From Pyxidicoccus trucidator (lineage in GTDB: Bacteria; Myxococcota; Myxococcia; Myxococcales; Myxococcaceae): a stretch of 64,000 nucleotides of DNA. Below are positions 1 through 6,674 of this stretch, one piece after another (position 1 is the first letter of the stretch; every line of letters starts with the position of its first letter). The notes under the pieces are model-generated. The model saw only the letters and a list, made by a program, of their open reading frames with translations. It was not told where the DNA came from and made no database searches. The position numbers were made by a program, and so were the translations under genes. The stretch lies in the NCBI RefSeq assembly GCF_010894435.1, contig NZ_JAAIXZ010000006.1, positions 1 through 64,000 on the forward strand. Direction: 5' to 3'.

Positions 1-46
1 GCATCTTCTTCACCATCTGCTGCTTGAAAACTTCCGAGTACGGCAC
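1..46 (-). mobile_element. IS transposase, 5' end only (partial at window edge)
   Basis: A reading frame enters the window edge on the minus strand with a GTG start at 46; its first residues are MPYSEVFKQQMVKKM. This resembles the N-terminus of IS3-type orfA transposases (YSEEFKxxMVxKM), the start of a helix-turn-helix. The frame is open to the edge. Only 15 codons are visible, so the family assignment is tentative. It lies just beyond the point where the neighbouring RCC1-repeat gene loses its repeat pattern (about 127), which fits an insertion sequence that landed in that gene. Confidence 0.5.
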
Positions 47-93
47 GGCGTGTCTGCCTGTCCTCGCCCCCTGGGCGGTGTCACCTCAGCGAG

Positions 94-1047
94 TTAGCCG
101 AGGCGACATCTTCCCTGACACAGGGGGCCATCGCCCAGCTGGCCTGCCCCATTGTCGCCCCAGGCCCAGACGGTGCCGTCCCCCTTCACTGCCAGCGAGT
201 GAGCGAAGCCCGCATCCAGGGCCGCCACGCCGGTGAGACCGGGCACCTGCGTCGGCGTCAGCCGCTCGGTAGTCGTCCCATCGCCAAGCTGGCCATACTC
301 ATTGTCGCCCCAGGCCCAGACGGTGCCGTCCGCCTTCACCGCCAACGAATGATTTGTGCCTGCAGCTACGGCTATCACGCCAGTGAGACCGGGCACCTGC
401 GTGGGCGTCAGCCGCTGGGTGGTCGTCCCATCGCCCAGCTGACCTGACCCATTGTTGCCCCAGGCCCAGACGGTGCCGTCCGCCTTCACTGCCAGCGAGT
501 GGCGTGAGTCTGCGGCCAGGGCCGCCACGCCAGTGAGGCCGGGCACCTGCGTGGGCGTCAGCCGCTGGGTGTTTGTCCCATCGCCCAGCTGGCCTGACCC
601 ATTGTTGCCCCAGGCCCAGACGGTGCCGTCCGCCTTCAGCGCCAACGAGTGGCTTCCGCCCGCGGCCACGGCTGCCACGCCAGTGAGGCCAGGCATCTGC
701 GTCTGCGTCAGCCGCTCGGTAGTCGTCCCATCGCCCAGCTGGCCATATTCATTGTCGCCCCAGGCCCAGACGGTGCCGTCCGCCTTCAGTGCCACGCTGA
801 AGCCACCGCCAGCGGAGACCTGAGGCTCGACGAAGCCTCCGTCGACGGTCGGACCCGCGTCCTCGCCACCCGTCGTACCGGAGTCGGAGGTGCTGCCCGC
901 GTCCTCGCTCCCAGTCGATTGCGCGCCACATCGCACCGGGTTGCGTTGGCAGAACCCACTCTGCTCTTGCCCGAAGTCGATACAGCCGGAGAGGACGGTC
1001 AGCAGTCCCACCAGCACCAGGGAATGGGTGCGCGTCTTCACGGCCAC
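94..1047 (-). pseudogene. RCC1-repeat lipoprotein, 3' end cut by an insertion sequence
   Basis: The gene starts with GTG and has a lipoprotein signal with lipobox LSGC at about residues 19-22, then a Ser/Thr/Gly/Asp linker and about 4.5 RCC1 beta-propeller repeats of 50 residues (VWAWGxNxxGQLGDGT, HSLAVKADG). RCC1 proteins normally form seven-bladed propellers. Here the pattern stops abruptly at GQLGDG and continues as an unrelated tail (PLCQGRCRLG) before the stop at 94. Together with the transposase start beyond it, this shows the 3' half was displaced by an insertion. The start overlaps the end of the upstream TPR-like gene by 10 bp, so the two were probably cotranscribed. Function is unknown; a surface or periplasmic interaction role is inferred from the fold. 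Confidence 0.8.
128..800 (-). repeat. Tandem 150-bp coding repeats (RCC1 blades)
   Basis: A conserved block encoding DGTVWAWG recurs at 150-bp spacing (around 151, 301, 451, 601 and 751 on the plus strand), with only scattered substitutions between copies. The array is coding, each unit giving one 50-residue RCC1 blade. The low divergence suggests recent tandem duplication or gene conversion. Confidence 0.85.
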
Positions 1048-1925
1048 GTCCCGAGCAGAAATGCGGACGTCCCATCCGTGCTCACGTCAATCCCCAGATG
1101 CTGTGACTTCGAGGGCTGCCCCAGCAGGTACATACTTGCGGAGATTCCCAGCCCCACCACGCCAGCACCCGCCAGGCCGAGGCCTACCCACTGGTACGTC
1201 CGCCCGCGCGAGGCACTGCGCTTTACGTCCTCCAGCGTGGCGAGGCTCGCCTCATTGCCGCGCAGCTTGGACTGCTCGCCACGGGCCAGCAGATATGACA
1301 CCCCACCGCCCACAAGCAGCCCTCCGCCAATCGTGGCCGGCAGCCACGCACGAGTGCGTGTCCCGCGGCTATCGGCCACTTGAATGCCGGAAGAAGAATG
1401 CGACACCTCTGGGAGAGGCTGTATCTCAGCGACCGTTTGAGCCGGCGTCGCGGGAGGCCCTCCATGAGCCATACGGCGTTGTGCCTCTGCATCCAGTTCG
1501 TGCTTCACCTGCTGACGCACGGACTCGAATTGCTGCTTCACCTTGGGAGAGATGAGTACAGGCAGCTTCGCCTCGGGCTGAAGGAGGAGGGCCGCCTTGA
1601 ACGCCGCAGCGGCCGCGTCCGTCTTGCCGAGGTCCGCCTGGATGACCCCTTCGTAAAGGGAAAGGAGCACATCGTCCTCTGCACCACCCGAGAAGCGCCG
1701 TGCCAGCGAGAGTTGCTCCAGCGCGCTTTCATATTCGAGCTCGTCGTAGAGGCGGCGCGCGGAAAGCAGATAGTCCTGCACCCGCCCCCGCCCCCGCTCC
1801 TGGGCCTGACCCGCCAGAGGAAGGGTGTTGAATCCCAGCAGCAGCAGCGCCGCGGCGATGCGGCTCCGCCGAGCAGGTGCGAGACGTGATGCTCGGCACT
1901 CACGATGAATGTCCTGCGTGTTCAT
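1038..1925 (-). CDS. Secreted or membrane TPR-like protein
   Basis: A 295-residue protein. The ATG at 1925 is preceded by a GGGGA ribosome binding site and gives a clear signal peptide (IAAALLLLGFNTLPLAGQAQ). Residues about 40-130 are helical and TPR-like: a YDELEYESALEQL helix pair, then a stretch on cumulative input (ADLGKTDAAAAAFKAALLL). Two hydrophobic segments lie near the C-terminus (LPATIGGGLLVGGGVSYLL and WVGLGLAGAGVVGLGISAS). The N-terminal half has the same layout as the protein at 58909-59985 (signal peptide, YxxALExLxxAR, DxAAAxxAFKxAL), which follows a Ser/Thr kinase; no kinase is seen beside this copy. It overlaps the downstream RCC1 lipoprotein gene by 10 bp. Molecular function is not known. 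Confidence 0.8.
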   Translation of the reverse strand: MNTQDIHRECRASRLAPARRSRIAAALLLLGFNTLPLAGQAQERGRGRVQDYLLSARRLYDELEYESALEQLSLARRFSGGAEDDVLLSLYEGVIQADLGKTDAAAAAFKAALLLQPEAKLPVLISPKVKQQFESVRQQVKHELDAEAQRRMAHGGPPATPAQTVAEIQPLPEVSHSSSGIQVADSRGTRTRAWLPATIGGGLLVGGGVSYLLARGEQSKLRGNEASLATLEDVKRSASRGRTYQWVGLGLAGAGVVGLGISASMYLLGQPSKSQHLGIDVSTDGTSAFLLGTWP

Positions 1926-2039
1926 GGAAGTCCCCACGCGCGCATGAAAGCACCGTCCCGTTGCAGAAGCAGTACAACCCGCATACGAGGGCGAATGATG
2001 CCTGAAAAACGGTCTGGGCACGTGGCCCACCGCACACCG

Positions 2040-2163
2040 TTAGTAGCCCCGCTTCGTGGAGAGGTAGTCCTCCACCGAGGGCGGGAGCTCCTTCCAGAGC
2101 CACAGGCCCACCCGCGCCCCCACCAGGGCCTGGACCTGGAGGCGCGCACGCTGAATGGCCACC
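2040..2163 (-). pseudogene. Possible 3' remnant of an unidentified gene
   Basis: On the minus strand a short frame ends with WLWKELPPSVEDYLSTKRGY and a TAA stop at 2040. Composition and helical pattern look protein-like and differ from shadow frames of the DUF4253 gene. No start or binding site is convincing, and the frame is broken upstream. I do not recognise the family. It could be the tail of a decayed gene. Its presence argues that the neighbouring plus-strand DUF4253 gene starts downstream of about 2163. Confidence 0.25.
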
Positions 2164-2216
2164 CGTGGGCCCGGATACCCGTGTCCCCGAACAGGGAGGG
2201 GCCGGCCCTGGAGGTG

Positions 2217-3224
2217 GTGGAGACCGTCACCAACCGGTACGGCCAGCTGTCCCTGAGAGAGGCGCGGCTATTGGACCCGTCGCTCGCAGTGGGGGCCAAG
2301 GTGAGGGCCCCTTCGCCGGGGGAGGTGCTCACCTTCGTCCTGGATGAGCTGCGTCCCGGGGCGCTGCAGCCCCGCCAGCGCTACCCCCCACCCGCACTGG
2401 ATGTCCGGGGCTTCGAGCTCCTGCGCAAGCTGGTCCCGGAGGTGCCTACGCCCGCGTCGCTCCAGGGCCTGGGGCTGGGGCCGCTGCATGCGCTCTACCC
2501 GGAGGGCTACGGCGTTCTCTACGTGGACGTGCCCGGCGAGGAGGCGGAGCGGCTGTGGCACACGTTGGATGCCCAGGCGTCCCGCACCGGCTACCGCCCC
2601 GTGCTCCTCGGCGGCGATGAGCGTGAGATGAAGGCGATGCCGCTCGCGTGGCAGCAGTACCGCGACGAGCTGCCGACGCCCGAGGGGCGGGCTCCGAACT
2701 ACATCGGGCTGCCCAGGGACGAGGACCCGATGGATGACCCCGCGACGGTGCTGGCGCACGCCGAGCGCCTGGACGTGGACGCCCTGGTCGCGAAGGCCCG
2801 AGCCTCCGCGTCGGACGGTGGCGAGGAGCGAGAGCCGAGCCGGGTCGGCACGTCGCTGGAGGCCGTGCTCGAACCGCTGTCCGGCGAGCCCCATGCGCGT
2901 GTGCGTCTGGCGCTGGTGCCCACCGACGCCGCGTGGAAGACGCTGGCCCATCTGCCCGTCCTCATGCAGGCGGGAGAGTCCACGCCGTCCCTGGTGAAGG
3001 TGACGGCCCTGTCGCGCCGCTGGGAGGAGTGCCATGGCGCCCGCGTCGCCTCCGTCCGCCCGGGCATCGTCGAGTGGGTGATGGACCGGCCCGCGAAGGA
3101 CCGGGACGCCGCGCTGGCGCTCGCGCGGGAGCAGCTGGCGCTGGAGCCTTCCGAGATGGGCACGGCCGCGCAGGAGGCCACCGCCCTGATGCAGTCCACC
3201 ACGTGGTACCTCTGGTGGGACTGA
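2217..3224 (+). CDS. DUF4253 domain protein
   Basis: The C-terminal half matches the DUF4253 pattern: a domain around LPVLMQAG, then WEECHGARVASVRPGIVEWVMD, an ALALAREQLALEP helix, and the diagnostic aromatic end TTWYLWWD just before the stop. The middle (residues about 60-170) carries GYGVLYVDVPGEEAERLWHT and YRPVLLGGDE, which fits the family's N-terminal lobe. The family has no assigned biochemical role and is often compared with SUKH-like or immunity-type proteins; that link is not shown here. The frame is open upstream to 1905, so the start is uncertain. GTG at 2217 is a compromise, and 2289 or 2301 are possible. It is a stand-alone gene with no signal peptide. Confidence 0.7.
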   Translation: METVTNRYGQLSLREARLLDPSLAVGAKVRAPSPGEVLTFVLDELRPGALQPRQRYPPPALDVRGFELLRKLVPEVPTPASLQGLGLGPLHALYPEGYGVLYVDVPGEEAERLWHTLDAQASRTGYRPVLLGGDEREMKAMPLAWQQYRDELPTPEGRAPNYIGLPRDEDPMDDPATVLAHAERLDVDALVAKARASASDGGEEREPSRVGTSLEAVLEPLSGEPHARVRLALVPTDAAWKTLAHLPVLMQAGESTPSLVKVTALSRRWEECHGARVASVRPGIVEWVMDRPAKDRDAALALAREQLALEPSEMGTAAQEATALMQSTTWYLWWD

Positions 3225-3300
3225 GGGCCGCCTACCGGCCCGCGTTCGCGCGTGACCCCTGGGTCCTCCCGCACTGCATCACGGTGTCAAATACACACCA

Positions 3301-3328
3301 TTTACACTGCGTGGAAACCCCTATACAT
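3301..3328 (+). promoter_or_regulatory. Candidate sigma-70-like promoter for the small lipoprotein
   Basis: In an unusually AT-rich stretch, TTTACA at 3301-3306 and ATACAT at 3323-3328 are spaced by 16 bp, about 45 bp upstream of the ATG at 3374. A 6-bp inverted repeat (CTCAAT/ATTGAG, 3338-3364) lies between promoter and ribosome binding site and could fold in the leader. This rests on pattern only. Confidence 0.4.
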
Positions 3329-3373
3329 CCGGCCCGTCTCAATTCAGGGACAACTCGTATTGAGGGGGAAGTC

Positions 3374-3766
3374 ATGAAGATGCTCAACAAGTTTGGGATG
3401 CTGGGAGCTGTCGCGCTGGTGGCCGCGGGCTGTGGCGGCGAGCTCGACGCGGCGGGGGAGCCCGTGGAGACGCCGGAGACGGGCGAGGTGGCCCAGGCCA
3501 TCGAGTACAACCAGATTCCCGCCATGCAGACGCGGGACTTCTCCACGTGGCTGACGGGCACCACGACCTTCCAGGTCATGAACCTGTCCTACACCCACAA
3601 CACCCGGTACACGGCCTACTGTGGCGGTAACTCCACGTCGGGGCTGCTGGCGCCCCGGCAGAGTGTCTACAACAGCCTGCTGTGCAACTGGTTCGGGGCG
3701 CGCCTGTACATCCGCAACGACGGCACCATCGTGGGCAACCAGACGCTGGACGCCTGGTCCTACTGA
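3374..3766 (+). CDS. Small secreted lipoprotein, unknown function
   Basis: A 130-residue protein with a strong binding site (GAGGGGGAAG) before the ATG. It has a typical lipoprotein signal (MLGAVALVAAGCGG, lipobox AAGC at about residues 17-20), an acidic linker rich in Glu/Pro/Thr, then a compact domain with two cysteines (YCGGN and LLCNW) that may form a disulfide. The domain has alternating hydrophobic strands (TFQVMNLSYTH, ARLYIRNDGTIVG), which suggests a small beta sandwich. I do not recognise a family. A promoter and a terminator-like hairpin flank it, so it is probably a single-gene transcript. Confidence 0.75.
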   Translation: MKMLNKFGMLGAVALVAAGCGGELDAAGEPVETPETGEVAQAIEYNQIPAMQTRDFSTWLTGTTTFQVMNLSYTHNTRYTAYCGGNSTSGLLAPRQSVYNSLLCNWFGARLYIRNDGTIVGNQTLDAWSY

Positions 3767-3799
3767 GCACGACAGGCACGCCATCCTGATGGCGCGTCC

Positions 3800-3830
3800 G
3801 GGGAGCTCCCTTCCAGGGGTTCCCCTTTTT
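3800..3830 (+). terminator. Rho-independent-like terminator
   Basis: An imperfect hairpin (GGGGA...CCC, loop TTCCA, GGG...TCCCC) is followed directly by TTTTT at 3826-3830. It lies 34 bp after the stop of the small lipoprotein gene. Confidence 0.6.
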
Positions 3831-4189
3831 CATGCCGTGCGCCCCGCCGCATTGGCGCGTGCTGCTACGTGCGGCCCACGCACCAGTACCTGGACCTGGG
3901 CGCCGGCACATTGCCTCGTCTTGTACGTCGCCGTGTAGCGGCCGACGCGGGCGTGGAGTTCTCCGTCGATGAGGAGGCGGGGCGCGTCGGTGTCGAGCCC
4001 TTGAAGCACCCTCCGCTTCATTTCCAGGGCCGTCGCATCCACCGCCTCGTCGACGGCCACCAGCGCGCTGTCCACGTCCAACTCCGCCGCCCCCTCCCGA
4101 GCTGCGGCCACCATCGCCTTCAGCTTTGCTTCCATGGAGCGCAGCTTCTCCGCAACCTCCTCCGGCACATCCAGAATCACCTTCGGCAT
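3830..4189 (-). pseudogene. ISKra4-type transposase, N-terminal remnant
   Basis: The ATG at 4189 follows a GGAGG site. The protein begins MPKVILDVPEEVAEKLRSME and continues with ALEMKRRVLQGLD and a LLIDGELHARVGRYTATYKT segment, the typical start of ISKra4-family transposases. After TYKTR the frame turns into Arg/Ala/Val-rich sequence with no family resemblance and stops at 3830. The DDE catalytic core is therefore missing and this is a decayed insertion sequence. It borders the lower-GC DUF4062-TPR gene. Confidence 0.7.
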
Positions 4190-4289
4190 CGGCAGACCTC
4201 CGGTGGCGGAACCCACCAGATTCTTCTTCCTCTGCCGACAGCCATCCCCGCCTACCTGTTGCTGCCTTGATAGTTCATCCGACGCTCAG

Positions 4290-4365
4290 GATCGGATCCA
4301 CTCCCGCGACAGGCGACAGGCTTGATGAGCGACTCTGGGACGAACGCGGCGTGAAGCTGATCTAA
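4290..4365 (+). pseudogene. Short transposase-like fragment
   Basis: The frame ending GDRLDERLWDERGVKLI before the stop at 4363-4365 resembles a stretch found in IS5-type transposases (DSDxLDxxLxxxGVEMIAP). Only about 20 codons remain, so this is a weak call. The rest of 4217-4374 shows nothing else. Confidence 0.25.
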
Positions 4366-4374
4366 CCTAACGAG

Positions 4375-6018
4375 CTATTGGGTTTGCGGCCTATCAAGCC
4401 TGGCGATTAACGAGGCACAACGATCCCGATCCTTGGACATGGACAGCTGCCTATATATCGCCTCCGCCTGCCTCATCAACTCCCGGGCTTTGTCCGGCTG
4501 AGACTGCCTTAAGGCCACAACTCCAAGAGCCTCATATGCTCGTCCGGAAAACTGCTTTAAATTGCCTCGCAGAGAAACCTCCAAAGACTTCCGGAGTAAC
4601 TCTTCCGCTTTATCAAGCTCCCCCCGATTCACCTCAAGGGCTCCGAGGCTCAGATAATCCGTCGCAACATAACTTTCCAACCCAAGCCCCTCATCAAGCT
4701 CTAGCGCCTTCTTGAGCACACCCTCGGAATTGTCAAACTCCTTTCTTTTTCGATATATGGTCCCAAGGTTGGAGTAATCTCTAGCCAGTGCATACTTGTC
4801 ACCAAGCGCCTCGTCTAACACCATGGCCTTTCTGTGCATTTCTTCCGACTGCTCCAACTCACCTCGCAACTCAAACAATATTCCAAGGTTCGTATACTCA
4901 ATGCTCATGCGCTCAGGATCTTTCAGCAACTCAGCTATCCCCAGCGCCTTTCTGTACATCTCCTCGGCCTGACTGAGGTCACCAGGCCTTCCGCAAATAA
5001 TATCAGCAAGCGCGCTATATGCCTCAGCAGTATCGGCCGTTTCCGCATCGGGGCCACAAATTGCCAAGCGGCGTCTTGCCAGCCTCTCGGCTTCGTCGTG
5101 CTCACCAATTCTTGCGAAGAACTCCGCCCCAAGGCCAAGCACACGTAGGTTCGTTGTTCCATCGAGCGCCTTTGCGAAATCCTGACGGGCCTCCTCGACA
5201 TTCCCCTCCAAAGCAGCCCTGGCTGCCTGCTCGGCCAGTTCTACTGACCGTCGTGCTGCCTTGGCTTCCGTCACGTTCTCGGCCGCCTCGGCTCGCGCCA
5301 ACGCGCTCTTTGCTTCTGCTCGTGCCCGCTCTGCCTCTTCCATAAGGCGCTGCATCTCAGCCTTGAGCTTCTCAATCTCATTGACAGCGCGCTGCGCATC
5401 TCCCTTGTGTTTCTCTACTTCCAACGCAACAGAGTCAGGCAGGAGCGGAACACGCGTCATCCCCCCTGGAGTTGGGACCCTCCCGGTTGCGAAAGCGACA
5501 AGGTGCGTATCAATCTCGTTCCTAAATTCCTCAATCGTCTTGAATCCACGATAGAGTACTTGGCGAGTTGACTCGAGCTTCTTGCGGAACTCAAGGATCT
5601 TTGTGAGTTGTGGACCAGGATCTGCCATCTGCCCCGGATCAATGTGCTTGAAGAAGACAAAAATCTCTGGGCGTCCTGCGTTCTCAAACAGCCTCAATGC
5701 TCGATAGAACTCTTCCTCGGTATAGGACGAGTATGGAGCGGCATCTGGGGCCTCTTGGCCCCAGCGACGCCACATGACCAGTATAAAAGCATCGCACGTA
5801 TCGACGTCCTGATTGATTACGCTCTGCGAACGTCGACCGACTAGCGCAAGTGCGTCTTCCCATCCGAGCGGGACAAACTCAACGTTTGCGCCACGACCAA
5901 AGCCCTTATTTAGCTCGTCAATTGTCTCCTTGAATGCCCGGCGTTCTTCTGCCAAGTCCCCCGGTGACGCAATGAAGACGTGAATCAGTCGCTTGGGTGT
6001 CGATGGGGCTGTTCCCAT
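4375..6018 (-). CDS. DUF4062 - coiled coil - TPR protein (candidate defence or signalling)
   Basis: A 547-residue protein from the ATG at 6018; a TTG at 6036 is an alternative, and neither has a clear binding site. Residues about 8-180 form a DUF4062 domain: IHVFIASPGDLAEERRAF, then VEFVPLGWEDA, CDAFILVMWRRWG, YTEEEFYRAL and IFVFFKHID. This fold is related to TIR/TIR-like domains. Residues about 200-265 are a heptad-rich coiled coil full of Glu/Ala/Arg, and about 270-545 hold at least six TPR/Kinesin-light-chain-like repeats (SQAEEMYRKALGIAE, EQSEEMHRKAMVLDE, DNSEGVLKKALELDE). There is no signal peptide. The gene is visibly poorer in G+C than its neighbours, with many A/T third positions, and lies between transposase remnants, so recent transfer is likely. 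The architecture resembles sensor-effector proteins of anti-phage or NTPase-type signalling; this role is inferred. Confidence 0.85.
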   Translation of the reverse strand: MGTAPSTPKRLIHVFIASPGDLAEERRAFKETIDELNKGFGRGANVEFVPLGWEDALALVGRRSQSVINQDVDTCDAFILVMWRRWGQEAPDAAPYSSYTEEEFYRALRLFENAGRPEIFVFFKHIDPGQMADPGPQLTKILEFRKKLESTRQVLYRGFKTIEEFRNEIDTHLVAFATGRVPTPGGMTRVPLLPDSVALEVEKHKGDAQRAVNEIEKLKAEMQRLMEEAERARAEAKSALARAEAAENVTEAKAARRSVELAEQAARAALEGNVEEARQDFAKALDGTTNLRVLGLGAEFFARIGEHDEAERLARRRLAICGPDAETADTAEAYSALADIICGRPGDLSQAEEMYRKALGIAELLKDPERMSIEYTNLGILFELRGELEQSEEMHRKAMVLDEALGDKYALARDYSNLGTIYRKRKEFDNSEGVLKKALELDEGLGLESYVATDYLSLGALEVNRGELDKAEELLRKSLEVSLRGNLKQFSGRAYEALGVVALRQSQPDKARELMRQAEAIYRQLSMSKDRDRCASLIARLDRPQTQ

Positions 6019-6377
6019 ACATGGGAGTATAGCCAATTTCCCCAGGGACGTCTTCTCTCACCCACAGATTTTCGTTTCCTCTTGGAAAGGGGCTACTGCT
6101 CTTGAACCAAATTAGACTGGCGCTCGGCCACCATGTCCAATGGCTCCGCCTATGCGGCGAATCCCAGCACCGGCTGGTCCTCCGGTGGCTTGATGAGTAC
6201 TTAAAGTCGGCGCGCAAGGCCCCCTCCACCCTCTTCCTTCATCAGCTTTGCGACCCGCGCGAACCTTTCAGGTTACCCGGATTCACGCGGCACACGCCCT
6301 GACTGTACCAGTCACCTGGACGAACCCGCAGGCGAGCAAGAATCCCTGCTCCCTCTGCCTGTTCGAGGTCGACCCCC
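6019..6377. other. Non-coding or decayed stretch
   Basis: No convincing gene is seen between the DUF4062-TPR start and the small frame at 6378. A plus-strand frame around 6102-6302 is open but has no binding site, and its composition (LDEYLKSARKAPSTLFLHQL) looks like a fragment at best. The region presumably holds the promoter of the minus-strand DUF4062 gene and degraded mobile DNA. Confidence 0.4.
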
Positions 6378-6575
6378 TTGAATCGCCGCCCCACCGGGAC
6401 GCGCAACATCAGCATCGACAGCGAGTATTCGCCATGGCGCCTGGACTCGCACTCGCTACTGGTGAACGGCAGGTATGAGGTGGACCTCTCCGAACTGCTG
6501 GAACTCGCCGGGCAGCTTGGCCTCACGGCAGGCGACGAGGTCGAAGTGACCGACATTCCGCTCGACCCGGCTTAG
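6378..6575 (+). CDS. Small hypothetical protein (65 aa), possibly a fragment
   Basis: A TTG-start frame of 65 codons. The second half is protein-like: LLVNGRYEVDLSELLELAGQ followed by LGLTAGDEVEVTDIPLDPA, a pattern of short strands and a helix. No good binding site is present, so it may be the 3' part of an older gene. Function is unknown. A further short frame ending FSELLVQ at 6661 (about 6600-6661) looks like another fragment. Confidence 0.35.
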   Translation: MNRRPTGTRNISIDSEYSPWRLDSHSLLVNGRYEVDLSELLELAGQLGLTAGDEVEVTDIPLDPA

Positions 6576-6674
6576 CTTCCCATCGAAAGCGCAGTGCTCA
6601 CGCTGCCCAGCAATGCGCACGGCGTGCAGTACTCCACGTTCAGCGAGCTGCTCGTGCAATAGCGCGCGGGAACC

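Noticed and set aside
128-800. Regular repeats that might suggest a CRISPR array
   Set aside because: The 150-bp period is far too long, there are no unique spacers, and the units encode RCC1 blades.
1905-2216. Upstream extension of the DUF4253 frame
   Set aside because: It overlaps the promoter region of the opposite TPR-like gene and a possible minus-strand remnant; no binding site supports so early a start.
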